A stretch of DNA of 64,000 bases, taken from NCBI GenBank assembly GCA_009698675.1, contig WLPT01000002.1, forward strand, positions 1-64,000. Direction: 5' to 3'. A program made the position numbers and the translations under genes. The notes beneath the pieces were generated by a model that worked only from the letters and a program-made list of their open reading frames with translations, was not told the DNA's origin and did no database searches. This document shows, one piece after another, positions 17,711-27,991 of this stretch (position 1 is its first letter; the number at the start of each line of letters is the position of its first letter). This DNA comes from Actinomycetota bacterium (lineage in GTDB: Bacteria; Actinomycetota; Actinomycetes; Nanopelagicales; Nanopelagicaceae).

Positions 17711-18430
17711 ATGGCTGTACCAGCCCGCGCATATTTAAGCATCGGTGAAGTTCTCAACCGATTACGTGGCGACTTCGCTGATATCACGATTTCAAAGATT
17801 CGATTTCTTGAATCAGAGGGTTTGATTGAACCGCAACGAACGCCATCGGGGTACCGCAAATTTACAAGCTCTGATTTGGAGCGTTTGCGATATGTTCTAC
17901 TTGCCCAACGAGATCAGTATCTACCCTTAAAAGTTATTAAGGATAATCTCGATGCCCTAGATCGTGGGCTGCAACCAGCCTCGATTGCAGGTGTGTCACA
18001 CCCAACGGTAGCTCTGGCAACTATTGATGGCCAGATCGCACCAAATGCATTTGCCGAAGTCAGTGAGATGCGACTCTCACGTGAAGAGCTGCTCAAGAAC
18101 TCAGGTCTTAGCGATGAGCAGTTGGTTGAGATTGAAAGTTATGGCCTAATCGCACCACGCGGACGCCACTACGATGGCGACGCTCTTGCAATTGGTAAGG
18201 CAGTCACCGAGATGGCCAGCTTCGGTATCGAGGCCCGGCACTTACGTTCATTTAAGTCGGCTGCAGATCGTGAGATTGGTCTAATAGAACAGGTCATCAC
18301 TCCACTTACTCGACAGAAGTCAACTGAATCTAAGGCCCGGGCCCAAGAAGTTCAGAAAGAGATCGCCTCGCTCTCGATCCGACTTCATGCCGCGCTCGTA
18401 CGTGGTGGACTTCATCGCCTGCGTCCCTAA
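17711..18430 (+). CDS. MerR-family regulator, FtsR/Rv1828-like
   Basis: This 239-residue regulator has a MerR winged-helix N-terminus (YLSIGEVLNRL ... SKIRFLESEGLIEPQRTPSGYRKF) and a long C-terminal effector or dimerisation region ending in basic residues. Orthologues in this locus are Rv1828 and Corynebacterium FtsR, the latter an activator of ftsZ. Length matches (~247). No metal-binding Cys cluster is present, so it is not a classical MerR metal sensor. An assignment to ftsZ control here is by orthology only. Confidence 0.85.
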   Translation: MAVPARAYLSIGEVLNRLRGDFADITISKIRFLESEGLIEPQRTPSGYRKFTSSDLERLRYVLLAQRDQYLPLKVIKDNLDALDRGLQPASIAGVSHPTVALATIDGQIAPNAFAEVSEMRLSREELLKNSGLSDEQLVEIESYGLIAPRGRHYDGDALAIGKAVTEMASFGIEARHLRSFKSAADREIGLIEQVITPLTRQKSTESKARAQEVQKEIASLSIRLHAALVRGGLHRLRP

Positions 18431-18434
18431 GTAG

Positions 18435-18923
18435 ATGTTAATTAATATGGAGGTTGTCGGCGTACGCGTTGAGATGCCATCCAATCAACCGATAGTTCTT
18501 CTCAAAGAGATTGAGGGGAGTCGTTTCCTGCCGATTTGGGTTGGAGCACACGAAGCTACAGCCATCGCCTTTGCGCAACAGGGTTTGGAGCCGCCTAGAC
18601 CGCTGACACATGATTTGATGCGCGAGATAGTTGAGGCCCTAGATGCAACTCTCACCGCCGTGCATTTAACAGATTTGAAGGATGGCGTCTTTTACGCATC
18701 CCTGCTTGTACGGGATTCCGGCCAAGGGTTGCGAACGATTTCAGCTAGACCATCAGATGCGATAGCACTAGCCCTTCGCACTCAGAGCAATATTTTGGCC
18801 GAGTCAGAGCTTCTAGATGAGGCAGCGATAGAGATTCCCGCAGAGGCCGGGGCCGAGAACCAGGAGGTTGAGCGTTTTCGCGCCTTTCTCGATGAGATCA
18901 ACCCGGAAGACTTCGCAGGATAG
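18435..18923 (+). CDS. DUF151 bifunctional nuclease-family protein
   Basis: This 162-residue protein of the DUF151 (BFN) family is recognised by the opening VVGVRVEMPSNQPIVLLKE, the FLPIWVGAHEATAIA box and SARPSDAIALALR. Plant and Thermotoga members have been described as nucleases or as dimeric metal-binding proteins; bacterial function is not settled. It corresponds to Rv1829, always next to the two merR genes. It starts 4 nt after the upstream merR stop, so it is probably co-translated. Confidence 0.88.
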   Translation: MLINMEVVGVRVEMPSNQPIVLLKEIEGSRFLPIWVGAHEATAIAFAQQGLEPPRPLTHDLMREIVEALDATLTAVHLTDLKDGVFYASLLVRDSGQGLRTISARPSDAIALALRTQSNILAESELLDEAAIEIPAEAGAENQEVERFRAFLDEINPEDFAG

Positions 18924-19030
18924 GCTCAAAACACTAAATCTCTACTTGAGGTTTCGACCGTGTCGGTCATTGAAAGCCTCGGGCCAGTGGCTTAGATTTA
19001 CCTGCACTCCCCAAGAGAATCGAGCTTTAC

Positions 19031-19531
19031 GTGACTTCCCAAGAGTTAGAGATCGGCTACCGCGGCGCCACCGCATGTTCGGCTGCAGGCATTACATACC
19101 GTCAATTAGATTATTGGGCGCGCACCTCGCTAGTTGAGCCAAGTGTTAGAACGGCTAGCGGATCGGGAACTCAACGTCTCTATGGATTTCGCGACATCTT
19201 GGTGTTGAAGATTGTTAAACGCCTACTTGATGCAGGCGTTTCTCTTCAAAATATTAGAACTGCAGTTGATCACCTGCGTACTAGGGGAGTGACAGATTTA
19301 GAGCGAATTACTTTGATGAGTGATGGCGCCTCAATCTATGAGTGCACAAGCTCTGATGAGATTATCGATCTTCTTGCTGGAGGCCAGGGCGTTTTTGGTA
19401 TCGCCGTTGGCAAGGTCTGGCACGAGGTCGAGGGCTCACTACTTGTATTGCAGGGTGAAATTAATGGGCAGATAGTAAGTGGCCAAAGTAACGACGAGCT
19501 CTCCCTTCGACGTAAGAGCAAAGGCGCTTAA
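19031..19531 (+). CDS. MerR-family regulator, Rv1830-like
   Basis: This 166-residue regulator carries a MerR DNA-binding domain (residues ~10-80: TACSAAGITYRQLDYWARTSLVEPS, then TQRLYGFRDILVLKIVKRLLDAG). A C-terminal part of about 85 residues has no Cys-rich metal site. It is shorter than Rv1830 (~225). The GTG at 19031 is the best start, though no clear ribosome site precedes it. It lies immediately before gcvP and may control it; that is inference from position only. Confidence 0.85.
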   Translation: MTSQELEIGYRGATACSAAGITYRQLDYWARTSLVEPSVRTASGSGTQRLYGFRDILVLKIVKRLLDAGVSLQNIRTAVDHLRTRGVTDLERITLMSDGASIYECTSSDEIIDLLAGGQGVFGIAVGKVWHEVEGSLLVLQGEINGQIVSGQSNDELSLRRKSKGA

Positions 19532-19538
19532 TTAGTCA

Positions 19539-19544
19539 TACGCT
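19539..19544 (+). promoter_or_regulatory. Predicted -10 box for leaderless gcvP
   Basis: TACGCT is exactly 6 nt before the gcvP ATG (19551). There is no space for a glycine riboswitch between the upstream gene (stop 19531) and gcvP. Confidence 0.45.
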
Positions 19545-19550
19545 GTAGCC

Positions 19551-22400
19551 ATGATTGAAAACGACTCCTTTTCGCGGCGCCATATTGGACCTACCACAGC
19601 AGATCAAAAGTTAATGCTGGAGAAGCTTGGTTATGCAAATCTGACCACCTTTATCGCCGATGTTGTTCCCGCAAATATTGCGATAGGCGGAGTAATCGAA
19701 AAAGCTTTAGATAGTGCAAAGAGTGAAGTTGCAGTAATTGCAGAGCTTCGTTCTATCGCATCAGAGAATAAAGTTTTTCGCTCATTGATCGGAACAGGGT
19801 ATTACGGAACCATTGTTCCTCCCGTTATTAAGAGAAATGTTTTAGAAAATCCATCGTGGTACACCGCTTACACGCCTTATCAACCTGAAATATCTCAAGG
19901 CCGCCTTGAAGCGCTCTTCGCCTTTCAAACCATGATTTGTGAGCTCACAGCGCTAGATATTTCAAATGCATCGATGCTAGATGAGGCCACGGCAGCTGCC
20001 GAGGCGATGACTCTTGCTCGACGCGCCTCAAAGCTAAGCGATGATGCGGTCTTCTTGATCGAAGAGCATGTTCACCCTCAAACAAAGGCAGTTGTTAACA
20101 CGCGAGCCAAGCCACTAGGTATCAAGGTGGTCGAGATTGATTCTGGCCACGTGGTTGCAGGTGGTTACGAAGGTGAGTTCTTCGGAGCTTTACTTCAATA
20201 CCCAGACACAACAGGGACCGTAATTGATTACACAAGCTTTGCCGACTACGCACATTCACGTGATGCGCTAGTTATCGCAGCGACCGATCTTCTTGCCTTG
20301 ACGCTATTGAAAGCCCCAGGGGAGTGGGGTGCAGATATAGCGGTCGGAACTTCACAACGATTTGGCGTACCAATGGGATTTGGTGGACCGCACGCAGGCT
20401 TTTTAGCAGTTCGAAACGGATTAGAACGTTCAATGCCTGGCCGTTTAGTAGGCCAAAGTATTGATACCACCGGCAGGCCTGCATTTCGTTTAGCACTGCA
20501 AACTCGTGAACAACATATTCGACGTGACAAGGCAACATCAAATATCTGCACCGCCCAAGTTCTCTTGGCAAACATGAGCGCATTCTACGCAATGTGGCAT
20601 GGTCCAGCTGGTCTTCGACAAATTGCAGAGCGAGTCAATGATTTTGCATCTCGTCTCTATGCTGCAACAAATGGTGGGGATGATGTTGTCTTCGATACCG
20701 TCCACATTGGTGTCAATGATGCCAATGCCATACATGCAAAGTCGATCGCCGCTGGAATCAATTTTGCAAAAGTGAGCGATACTGCATTGCGAGTCTGCTT
20801 TGATGAGGAGACAACTGAAGAGGTTTTTGCAGAAGTTCTCGCAATTTTGGGATTGCAGGATATGAGTGGAAAGAAGATTCCTGCAAAACTACTGCGAACG
20901 AGCAAAATTTTAACTCATCCTGTCTTCAATACAAATCACAGTGAAACCGGCATGATGCGATATCTACGCAATCTAGCCGATAAGGATTTAGCACTCGATC
21001 GCACGATGATTCCTTTGGGTTCCTGCACAATGAAACTAAATGCGGTAACCGAGATGGAAGCGGTGACATGGCCTGAATTTTCGTCAATTCATCCATTTGC
21101 TCCAGCCGATCAGAGCGTCGGTTCACGCAAGTTAATTGGGCAGCTATCCGAGTGGTTGATTGCCATCACCGGTTATGACGCAGTATCACTACAACCTAAC
21201 GCAGGAAGCCAAGGCGAGTTCGCAGGATTGCTTGCGATTAGGAATTACCATGATTCGCGTGGAGACCAGGGACGCAAAATCTGCCTGATCCCTTCGAGTG
21301 CGCATGGAACTAATGCCGCTTCGGCCGTAATGGCGGGAATGAAAGTTGTCGTCGTTGATTGTGATGAGAATGGAAATGTTTCACTCGATGACATTAAACA
21401 AAAGATTGTCGAGCACGGCAGCACACTTGCTGCGTTAATGATTACATACCCATCAACACATGGAGTATTTGAAACTGCAGTCTCAGAAATTTGCGCGCTA
21501 GTACATGATGCCGGCGGTCAGGTCTATGTCGATGGCGCGAATTTGAACGCATTAGTTGGTGTTGCACAGCCCGGAAAATTTGGGGCAGATGTCTCACACT
21601 TAAATCTACATAAAACATTTGCCATTCCGCACGGGGGAGGAGGCCCAGGCGTAGGTCCCGTAATCTCGCGTGCACACCTTGCACCATTTTTACCTAATCA
21701 TCCTATGGATCCCTCGGCTGGACCGATAACGGGACCTGGACCGATTTCAGCTGCTCCATTTGGTTCGGCCAGCATCTTGCCAATCTCATGGGCATATATT
21801 CGTTTGCTAGGGGGAGAGGGTTTAACTCACTCGACTCAGGTTGCAATCCTGTCTGCAAACTACATTGCAGCACGGCTTAACGATTCATATCCAGTGCTCT
21901 ACACCGGCTTAAATGCTCGCGTAGCCCACGAATGCATCCTTGATATCCGAGGATTAACCAAGGATTGCGGCGTCACCGTTGACGATATTGCAAAGAGATT
22001 GATGGACTACGGCTTCCATGCACCAACGATGTCATTTCCTGTGGCTGGAACGTTGATGATCGAGCCAACCGAGTCTGAGGACATCGCAGAGATTCACCGC
22101 TTTATAGATGCGATGATTTCGATTCGCGCAGAGATCCAAGAGATCATCGATGGGAAAGTGAGTATGGATGGCTCTGCCTTGCGACATGCGCCTCATACAG
22201 CCCTTTCCATGCTTTCAAGCCAGTGGGAGCGCGAATACAGCCGTGAGAAGGGCGGATATCCCGTTCTCCTTGATGGCTTAGTTCCTGGGGAGTCGATCGG
22301 CTCGCGCATGAAGTACTGGCCACCGGTATCGCGTATCGATGGAGCCCATGGCGACCGTAATCTGGTCTGTTCCTGCACGAGCCTGGATGAGTATCGATAG
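19551..22400 (+). CDS. gcvP: Glycine dehydrogenase (decarboxylating), P protein
   Basis: This 949-residue single-chain P protein carries both homologous halves of the PLP enzyme. It decarboxylates glycine and loads the aminomethyl group on lipoyl-GcvH. The N-terminal FSRRHIGPT motif, [12 protein letters not shown], and [16 protein letters not shown] with the PLP-binding Lys (in the C-terminal half) are clear. Length is standard (about 940-960). It closes a + strand block, with a convergent lnt gene 63 nt downstream. Confidence 0.96.
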   Translation: MIENDSFSRRHIGPTTADQKLMLEKLGYANLTTFIADVVPANIAIGGVIEKALDSAKSEVAVIAELRSIASENKVFRSLIGTGYYGTIVPPVIKRNVLENPSWYTAYTPYQPEISQGRLEALFAFQTMICELTALDISNASMLDEATAAAEAMTLARRASKLSDDAVFLIEEHVHPQTKAVVNTRAKPLGIKVVEIDSGHVVAGGYEGEFFGALLQYPDTTGTVIDYTSFADYAHSRDALVIAATDLLALTLLKAPGEWGADIAVGTSQRFGVPMGFGGPHAGFLAVRNGLERSMPGRLVGQSIDTTGRPAFRLALQTREQHIRRDKATSNICTAQVLLANMSAFYAMWHGPAGLRQIAERVNDFASRLYAATNGGDDVVFDTVHIGVNDANAIHAKSIAAGINFAKVSDTALRVCFDEETTEEVFAEVLAILGLQDMSGKKIPAKLLRTSKILTHPVFNTNHSETGMMRYLRNLADKDLALDRTMIPLGSCTMKLNAVTEMEAVTWPEFSSIHPFAPADQSVGSRKLIGQLSEWLIAITGYDAVSLQPNAGSQGEFAGLLAIRNYHDSRGDQGRKICLIPSSAHGTNAASAVMAGMKVVVVDCDENGNVSLDDIKQKIVEHGSTLAALMITYPSTHGVFETAVSEICALVHDAGGQVYVDGANLNALVGVAQPGKFGADVSHLNLHKTFAIPHGGGGPGVGPVISRAHLAPFLPNHPMDPSAGPITGPGPISAAPFGSASILPISWAYIRLLGGEGLTHSTQVAILSANYIAARLNDSYPVLYTGLNARVAHECILDIRGLTKDCGVTVDDIAKRLMDYGFHAPTMSFPVAGTLMIEPTESEDIAEIHRFIDAMISIRAEIQEIIDGKVSMDGSALRHAPHTALSMLSSQWEREYSREKGGYPVLLDGLVPGESIGSRMKYWPPVSRIDGAHGDRNLVCSCTSLDEYR

Positions 22401-22463
22401 GAGTGGCTCAAAAAGAAAGCCCGCGCCATTTTGAATTACTTTACATAATGTAACTTATCGGCG

Positions 22464-23837
22464 TTAATAATAGCGTCGGAGCGGTCCTGCGCAGATGATG
22501 AGCAGCCAGATTAGGACGCCGACTAGAGCCCAATTACCCGCTCTATCTCGTGGGCTCTGACTATTAATTAACGCGGTGGATGTAAATATATGTGCGCTCT
22601 CATGCATTCGAGTTTGATTATCGACATTTCCTTTGTAGTCGATTACTGCAGAAACTCCGGTAGTTGATACCGAGAGGATATTACGTTGATGTTCTATCGC
22701 TCTAACGCGCGAAATTGCAAGTTGCTGCAGGCTTTCAGGCGATTTTCCAAAGGTCGCACTATTTGTTTGAACAACTATCAAATTGGAGTTTTTCCCCGCA
22801 TTGGAGAGTAAACGATCATCTAGTAGCTCGAAACAGATAACTGGTGCGATTCTCGCCTCTTTAATGGTGAAAATCTTCGATGTAGTGCCAGGAGAAAAAT
22901 CCTCAACTGAAACGGCTAACGGTGAGATTTCTGCTGCTAAAGATCGCAGCGGTATGTACTCACCAAAGGGTGTCAAATGTTGCTTTACGTAAACCTCTTG
23001 CCCGCCTTTAGACCACATTATGGATGCATTCTGCAACTTACCGTTTGAGCCAATAACGGCGCCAATAATCATCGGATATGTAAATGAATCTAATGTTGCT
23101 CGTACTTGTGTGTTGGTAAATGGATCGACATCTACGGCATTTTCTGGCCAAAGAATAAAGTCGACTTTGCCACCTTCGGCTAGTGCTGCCTTGGTGGCTG
23201 CGACATGATTGAAGAAAACAGCCGTAGCCCTGGCGTTGAAATCTAAACCAATCTGCGGCACATCGCCTTGGATCATTAGTACGTTGCTGCTCCCCTGCAA
23301 TTGTGCATGAATTGGAATCAATGTGATTAAAAGCGGCAAGATGGGAAAGAAACTTAATCTAGATTGAGATAGTGCGAAAATACACAGGGCGATTAGTAGA
23401 GTCGTAGCGCTCAAAGCCACCGCTCCCCCAACTGCGGCAATAGATCTATAAGGGGCATCGGCTTGGGTATATGCAAGGCGTAGCCAGCCGAAACCACCAA
23501 AGGGAAATTGACCACGAATCTCTTCCAGAACTATAAAGAAAATGGGGTAATAAGCGATCCCAAAGCGTTTCGCCAAACCAAGCGGAGTAAAAAGAAGCCC
23601 CTGTCCGATTGCCAGAATAATCCAAGGGGTCGATCCAACGTAAATACTCGTCCAATGTAGTGCGATTGCATTGACGGTGAAAGCAAATATGAAAACGTTA
23701 AGAAATGGCCGTGCGCATCTATTAACGCAGTACATGTGCAGCGCCAGAGCTATTGGTACTGCCCACCATAGTGAAAGTGGAGCAAAACCCGCACTTAAAA
23801 GAGCTCCAGCTAGAACCGTTAGAAGAGTATTTACCAT
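22464..23837 (-). CDS. lnt: Apolipoprotein N-acyltransferase
   Basis: This 457-residue membrane enzyme adds the third acyl chain to lipoproteins. About six N-terminal transmembrane helices are followed by a periplasmic nitrilase-like domain. The triad Glu (in LWPENAVD), Lys (in KQHLTPFGEYIP) and Cys (in PVICFELL) is complete, and another helix lies at the C-terminus. FGGFGWLRLAYTQ matches the family. Lnt exists in high-GC Gram-positives. It overlaps the upstream exonuclease gene by 7 nt. Confidence 0.92.
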   Translation of the reverse strand: MVNTLLTVLAGALLSAGFAPLSLWWAVPIALALHMYCVNRCARPFLNVFIFAFTVNAIALHWTSIYVGSTPWIILAIGQGLLFTPLGLAKRFGIAYYPIFFIVLEEIRGQFPFGGFGWLRLAYTQADAPYRSIAAVGGAVALSATTLLIALCIFALSQSRLSFFPILPLLITLIPIHAQLQGSSNVLMIQGDVPQIGLDFNARATAVFFNHVAATKAALAEGGKVDFILWPENAVDVDPFTNTQVRATLDSFTYPMIIGAVIGSNGKLQNASIMWSKGGQEVYVKQHLTPFGEYIPLRSLAAEISPLAVSVEDFSPGTTSKIFTIKEARIAPVICFELLDDRLLSNAGKNSNLIVVQTNSATFGKSPESLQQLAISRVRAIEHQRNILSVSTTGVSAVIDYKGNVDNQTRMHESAHIFTSTALINSQSPRDRAGNWALVGVLIWLLIICAGPLRRYY

Positions 23838-24733
23838 CCTAAGGCACTGATCAAACGATCCACGCTGGCACCGAGTCCATAGCGCTCCTTGAACTGGTAG
23901 ATCTGCGATAAATCGGCAGGGGCAGTAGGCATAGCTAGATTTACTTGCGGCAGCGAAACGTTACGTGCAACTTGAACAACGGTAGGTGCGATTGAAAGGT
24001 AGTGCGCTCCGGCAATAATCTTCTTTGCAAGGGCGGCCGGGAGCGCGGCATGTCCATCGTGGGCCCCCGTCAGTGCCTCCTCCACACTTGAGAAATGATT
24101 GGCGATCAACGCTGCACCTTTTTCACCAATTCCTCGAACTCCTGGCAGGCCATCAGATGGGTCGCCACGAAACATTGCAAAGAGGGCATATCTCTCCCCC
24201 GGTATTTGATACTTGTTTGACACATAGTTCAAATCAACCAAGTCGTGCTGCGAAATACCCTTTGCTAGATAGACAACTTTGATGTCACGATCGTCATCAA
24301 CCATTTGAAATAGATCCCGATCGCCAGTAACAATTCTTATCGGGCCTCTTTCAATCTGCGCATATGTGGCCATCACATCATCGGCTTCAAAATCATCAAC
24401 ACCCACAACGGGTATCCCAAACAAATCTAGAAGATCCAAAAGGATAGGTATTTGGGGAGTGAGAGTTTCTGGCTCTTCCTCTTCCTCACTCTCCTCGTCT
24501 ACTCGATTAGCTTTGTACTCTGGAAATAACTCCACTCGCCAACTTGGTCTCCAATCACCATCTAAACACGCAACTATTCGATCGGGCTTGTAGATACCGA
24601 TTAAGCGTGCAGTCATATCTATATAACCACGAATTGCATTTACCGGAGTCCCGTCGGGGGCAACTAATGTATCGGGCATTCCGTAGTAAGCCCGATACCA
24701 GAGCGAGGCGCTATCTAAAAGCATCAAGGTCAT
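23831..24733 (-). CDS. 5'-3' exonuclease / flap endonuclease (PolA-N-like)
   Basis: This 300-residue FEN-type nuclease has the acidic metal-binding positions in LLDSASLWYRAYY, VACLDGD, VDDFEADDVMAT and IVTGDRDLFQMVDD, and an H3TH motif at SDGLPGVRGIGEKGA. The family removes RNA primers and 5' flaps. This free-standing copy corresponds to Rv2090 next to helY, separate from the exonuclease domain of PolA. A run of Glu/Asp (about residues 79-89) sits in the arch region. Its ATG overlaps the helY stop codon (ATGA). Confidence 0.91.
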   Translation of the reverse strand: MTLMLLDSASLWYRAYYGMPDTLVAPDGTPVNAIRGYIDMTARLIGIYKPDRIVACLDGDWRPSWRVELFPEYKANRVDEESEEEEEPETLTPQIPILLDLLDLFGIPVVGVDDFEADDVMATYAQIERGPIRIVTGDRDLFQMVDDDRDIKVVYLAKGISQHDLVDLNYVSNKYQIPGERYALFAMFRGDPSDGLPGVRGIGEKGAALIANHFSSVEEALTGAHDGHAALPAALAKKIIAGAHYLSIAPTVVQVARNVSLPQVNLAMPTAPADLSQIYQFKERYGLGASVDRLISALGW

Positions 24734-27105
24734 ATCGCACCCATGAGGTAGGCAACGACTCCGCGGTCGATTCTCTTTACGCCCTCTTTACAAGTTGGCC
24801 GCAGTTTCTCACTTGCACCTGCAATTTGATTGAGCAAATCAATTAACTGCTTGGTCGATCGCACAAAATCGCCGACAGACATATCACTACCCTTCAAAAC
24901 GTTTTGCAGAGAGTTGCCACTAGCCCATTTATAGGCGATGTCACAAAAACCCGCATCAGGTTCGCGCTGTGTCTTAACGCCGTACTGCGATTCGATCTCT
25001 TCAAGTTGGGCCCAAATTGAAATTACCTCCGTCAACGATGAACTCACCTTTGTACTTGGCATTTTTGGTGCGGTATTTTCAGAGGAACGTGATTCAAAGA
25101 CCATACATGAAACAATGGATAACAACTCTGTTGGATTGAGTTCATCAAAGAGTCCACAACGGATCGATTCTGTTAAAAGGAGATCTGATTCGGCATAAAT
25201 CTTTGTCAAAATCTTGCCTTGTGCAGTCGGTTTTTCGCCCTCGATATAGTTCAAATGCGTTAAAACTTGGCAGATCTGATCAAATGTTTTGGCAATGACA
25301 TTGGTTCGACTCTCAACCCGGGTGCGCAGCCCTTCATTCTCACGGTTTAGGCGTCCAGCACGCTCGGCAAAACGTGCATGATCTTCACGCTCATTGCAGC
25401 TATGGCAGCTGTGATTACGAAGTGATTTTCTTAAATCCCCTAAGTCGCTCTCTAATCTCGATCGCTGACGGTTATCAAAACTCTTCTTTTGATCGCGTCG
25501 ACTCAGTAAAACCTCTACCTCTTTGATCTCACGTCGAATGCTGGCGTAGTCGATGAAATCTCCCAAGTGACATTTAGCGTTGAGCAATATCTCAGAGATG
25601 GCCGTTTCGTTCTTACGAATTTGACGAGATAGGCCAACAACGGCGCGATCGGCTTGAAATTGAGCAAAGGATGACTCCAACGATCTACGTGCGCGCTCTC
25701 GACCAAACCTAGCGATCAGATTGATGGACATGTTGTAGGAAGGTGCAAAGGATGAGCGCAATGGATAGGTACGAGTCGATGCCAAACCTGCAGCCGCCGC
25801 CGAATCAACTGTTGGTGACCACTGAATAACTGCATTTCCTTCGATATCTATACCTCGACGACCTGCGCGGCCGGTTAGTTGCGTGTACTCCCCCGGAGTG
25901 ATCGGAACGTGCGCCTCACCATTGTATTTAACGAGTTTTTCCAACACTACTGTCCGCGCTGGCATGTTAATTCCTAAGGCCAATGTCTCTGTCGCAAATA
26001 CAGCCTTTACTAATCCGCGTTGGAAAAGATCTTCAACTGCGCCCTTAAAACTTGGCAATAAGCCGGCATGGTGCGCCGCTATTCCGCGCTCAAGGGCGGT
26101 TAACCAATCGTTAAAGCCAAGAACTGCCAAATCCTCAGTTGCGATATTTGATGTGTACTTTAACGCCGTTGCCTTTATCTCAACTCTCTCATCAGGAGAA
26201 GTTAAACGTATTCCGGCAACTAAGCACTGCTTTACGGCCGCATCACAGCCAACTCTTGAAAAGATGAATGTAATAGCCGGCAACATATTCTCGCGTTGGA
26301 GTTTTTCGATTATATCCGCGCGAGATAAACGCTCCTTAGGCTCGCTGTAGCGTCCACGGCGATGTCGATCCATAGAGGATTTGCGCATAGCTTCACGCTC
26401 ACGCTGGAGTATTTCGGGGTTAATCTGACCAGGACGTTGAAATAGATCCATCATGCGGTTGCCGATAAGTACATGCTGATAGAGCGGAATTGGTCGAATC
26501 TCACTGACAATTACCGTGGTATTTCCGCGAACTTCAACTAGCCACTCGCCGAACTCTTCGGCATTGGATACGGTGGCAGACAAGGAGATAACTTGGACAC
26601 TCTCCATCAGATGGATGAGAACCTCTTCCCACACCGCTCCGCGAAATTTATCCGCTAAGTAATGGACCTCATCCATTACAACATAACCCAAATTTGTTAG
26701 TGTCGATGATCCGGCATATAACATGTTACGCAGAACTTCGGTTGTCATTACCAAAATATCGGCTTCGCTATTAATACTTGTGTCCCCAGTTAAGAGACCT
26801 ACTTTGTCCTCTCCAAACTTTGCAACGAACTCGAAGTATTTCTGATTTGATAAGGCCTTTATAGGCGTTGTATAAAAGCATTTCTTCCCTAAGTTCAGTG
26901 CATAAAACGCCGCAAACTCTCCAACAACGGTCTTTCCCGCACCGGTTGGTGCTGCAACTAAAACACCACTCCCCTCTTCTACGGCGTGACAGGCAGCAAT
27001 TTGAAATGGATCGAACTCGAAATTAAAGGTGGCCAGAAAACTCTGCGTAACAGGGTGTGCATTCCTGACTTTAGCGGCTGGAAACTTTTCGGCAGGAGTC
27101 GTCAT
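24730..27105 (-). CDS. helY: SF2 DEVH-box RNA/DNA helicase HelY
   Basis: This 791-residue Ski2/Mtr4-like helicase starts at ATG 27105, where it overlaps the upstream stop codon as ATGA; an ATG at 27138 would lie inside the previous gene. Motifs are I (APTGAGKT), II (MDEVHYL), III (SATVSN) and VI (QLTGRAGRRGID). A coiled, Cys-containing insertion (CHSCNERED) and the DSHCT-type C-terminal domain follow. The HelY/Rv2092c family is thought to act in RNA metabolism. M. tuberculosis has the same arrangement with tatC-tatA-pafCB. Confidence 0.93.
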   Translation of the reverse strand: MTTPAEKFPAAKVRNAHPVTQSFLATFNFEFDPFQIAACHAVEEGSGVLVAAPTGAGKTVVGEFAAFYALNLGKKCFYTTPIKALSNQKYFEFVAKFGEDKVGLLTGDTSINSEADILVMTTEVLRNMLYAGSSTLTNLGYVVMDEVHYLADKFRGAVWEEVLIHLMESVQVISLSATVSNAEEFGEWLVEVRGNTTVIVSEIRPIPLYQHVLIGNRMMDLFQRPGQINPEILQREREAMRKSSMDRHRRGRYSEPKERLSRADIIEKLQRENMLPAITFIFSRVGCDAAVKQCLVAGIRLTSPDERVEIKATALKYTSNIATEDLAVLGFNDWLTALERGIAAHHAGLLPSFKGAVEDLFQRGLVKAVFATETLALGINMPARTVVLEKLVKYNGEAHVPITPGEYTQLTGRAGRRGIDIEGNAVIQWSPTVDSAAAAGLASTRTYPLRSSFAPSYNMSINLIARFGRERARRSLESSFAQFQADRAVVGLSRQIRKNETAISEILLNAKCHLGDFIDYASIRREIKEVEVLLSRRDQKKSFDNRQRSRLESDLGDLRKSLRNHSCHSCNEREDHARFAERAGRLNRENEGLRTRVESRTNVIAKTFDQICQVLTHLNYIEGEKPTAQGKILTKIYAESDLLLTESIRCGLFDELNPTELLSIVSCMVFESRSSENTAPKMPSTKVSSSLTEVISIWAQLEEIESQYGVKTQREPDAGFCDIAYKWASGNSLQNVLKGSDMSVGDFVRSTKQLIDLLNQIAGASEKLRPTCKEGVKRIDRGVVAYLMGAI

Positions 27106-27971
27106 GGAATCCACGTCTGCATAGCCTCTGATATGCATTCGGCAGTTAAAGGTAGGGATCCGATGCGTTCTCCATCGGCATATGCAACCGCATCGGCCTT
27201 TATACTCACTCGCTTACTTCGCACAATCTCAACGGCCGGATGCGAGATATGAGTGCCCTTAAATACTCGTGGAAACACTTTCAAAAATTCAATTTTTGAT
27301 ATTGTATGCAGAATCATCACATCGAAGAGGCCATCATGAATGTCGGCTTGCGGACAGACCAGCATGCCCCCTCCGTAGGATCGTCCATTTGATATCGCAA
27401 TCAACATAGCTTGAGTTTTGATTATTCGATCATCGAGTGTGATCTCATATTGCCGAGGCTTAAAGCCAGGCAATTCGATAGCTATGGCTAGGTTGTATTT
27501 ATTCGGACCCTTGGGCCAATGCATGGTATTGGCCCTTTCATTAACGATAGAGTCAAATCCAGTTGATAAAATCGCTCCGAACCACTCTCTATCAACTAAC
27601 CCTAAATCCATTAAACGGGCTTTGGTTGAAACTATCTGATCTAAATATGGTTCAAGATCACTTAACGACCATCCCAATGTGCGAACGAAATCATTTCCTG
27701 TACCCGCCGGGATAACTGCCAGTGGAATCTGAGCTGGAGTTGTTTTCTGCAGAACCACATGGGCCAGACCATCGCCTCCTACGGCGATCACACCCTCACA
27801 CAGTGGGTATTTCGCAATGAAATTAGCCAAATGATTGGATAATGAAACCGCTGAATTGCCTGAAACAATCTCATGCTCAATTTTTCTATTGCTAAGAAAT
27901 GATGCGACATAACTGCCGACCGTAGCGCCCTTGCCGGAGCCGGCAGTTGGATTTATTACTAGCGCCCACAT
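27102..27971 (-). CDS. Diacylglycerol/sphingosine kinase-family lipid kinase
   Basis: This 289-residue DAGK-catalytic-domain protein has an N-terminal nucleotide-binding motif INPTAGSGKG, the GGDGLAHVVLQ box (second G of the usual GGDGT kept, T replaced by L) and PAGTGNDFVRTLGW. The C-terminal beta-sandwich resembles YegS/DgkB. It phosphorylates a lipid alcohol, most likely diacylglycerol recycled from membrane metabolism. It lies between tatC and helY and is translationally coupled to helY. Confidence 0.9.
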   Translation of the reverse strand: MWALVINPTAGSGKGATVGSYVASFLSNRKIEHEIVSGNSAVSLSNHLANFIAKYPLCEGVIAVGGDGLAHVVLQKTTPAQIPLAVIPAGTGNDFVRTLGWSLSDLEPYLDQIVSTKARLMDLGLVDREWFGAILSTGFDSIVNERANTMHWPKGPNKYNLAIAIELPGFKPRQYEITLDDRIIKTQAMLIAISNGRSYGGGMLVCPQADIHDGLFDVMILHTISKIEFLKVFPRVFKGTHISHPAVEIVRSKRVSIKADAVAYADGERIGSLPLTAECISEAMQTWIP

Positions 27972-27977
27972 GAGGCG

Positions 27978-27983
27978 ACCTTA
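27978..27983 (-). promoter_or_regulatory. Predicted -10 box for leaderless lipid kinase gene
   Basis: On the minus strand TAAGGT stands 6 nt before the ATG at 27971, so the lipid kinase-helY-exonuclease-lnt chain probably has its own promoter in the 20-nt gap after tatC. Confidence 0.5.
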
Positions 27984-27991
27984 TCGTCCAA

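Noticed and set aside
19532-19550. Glycine riboswitch before gcvP
   Set aside because: Only 19 nt separate the stop codon and start codon, so no aptamer fits.
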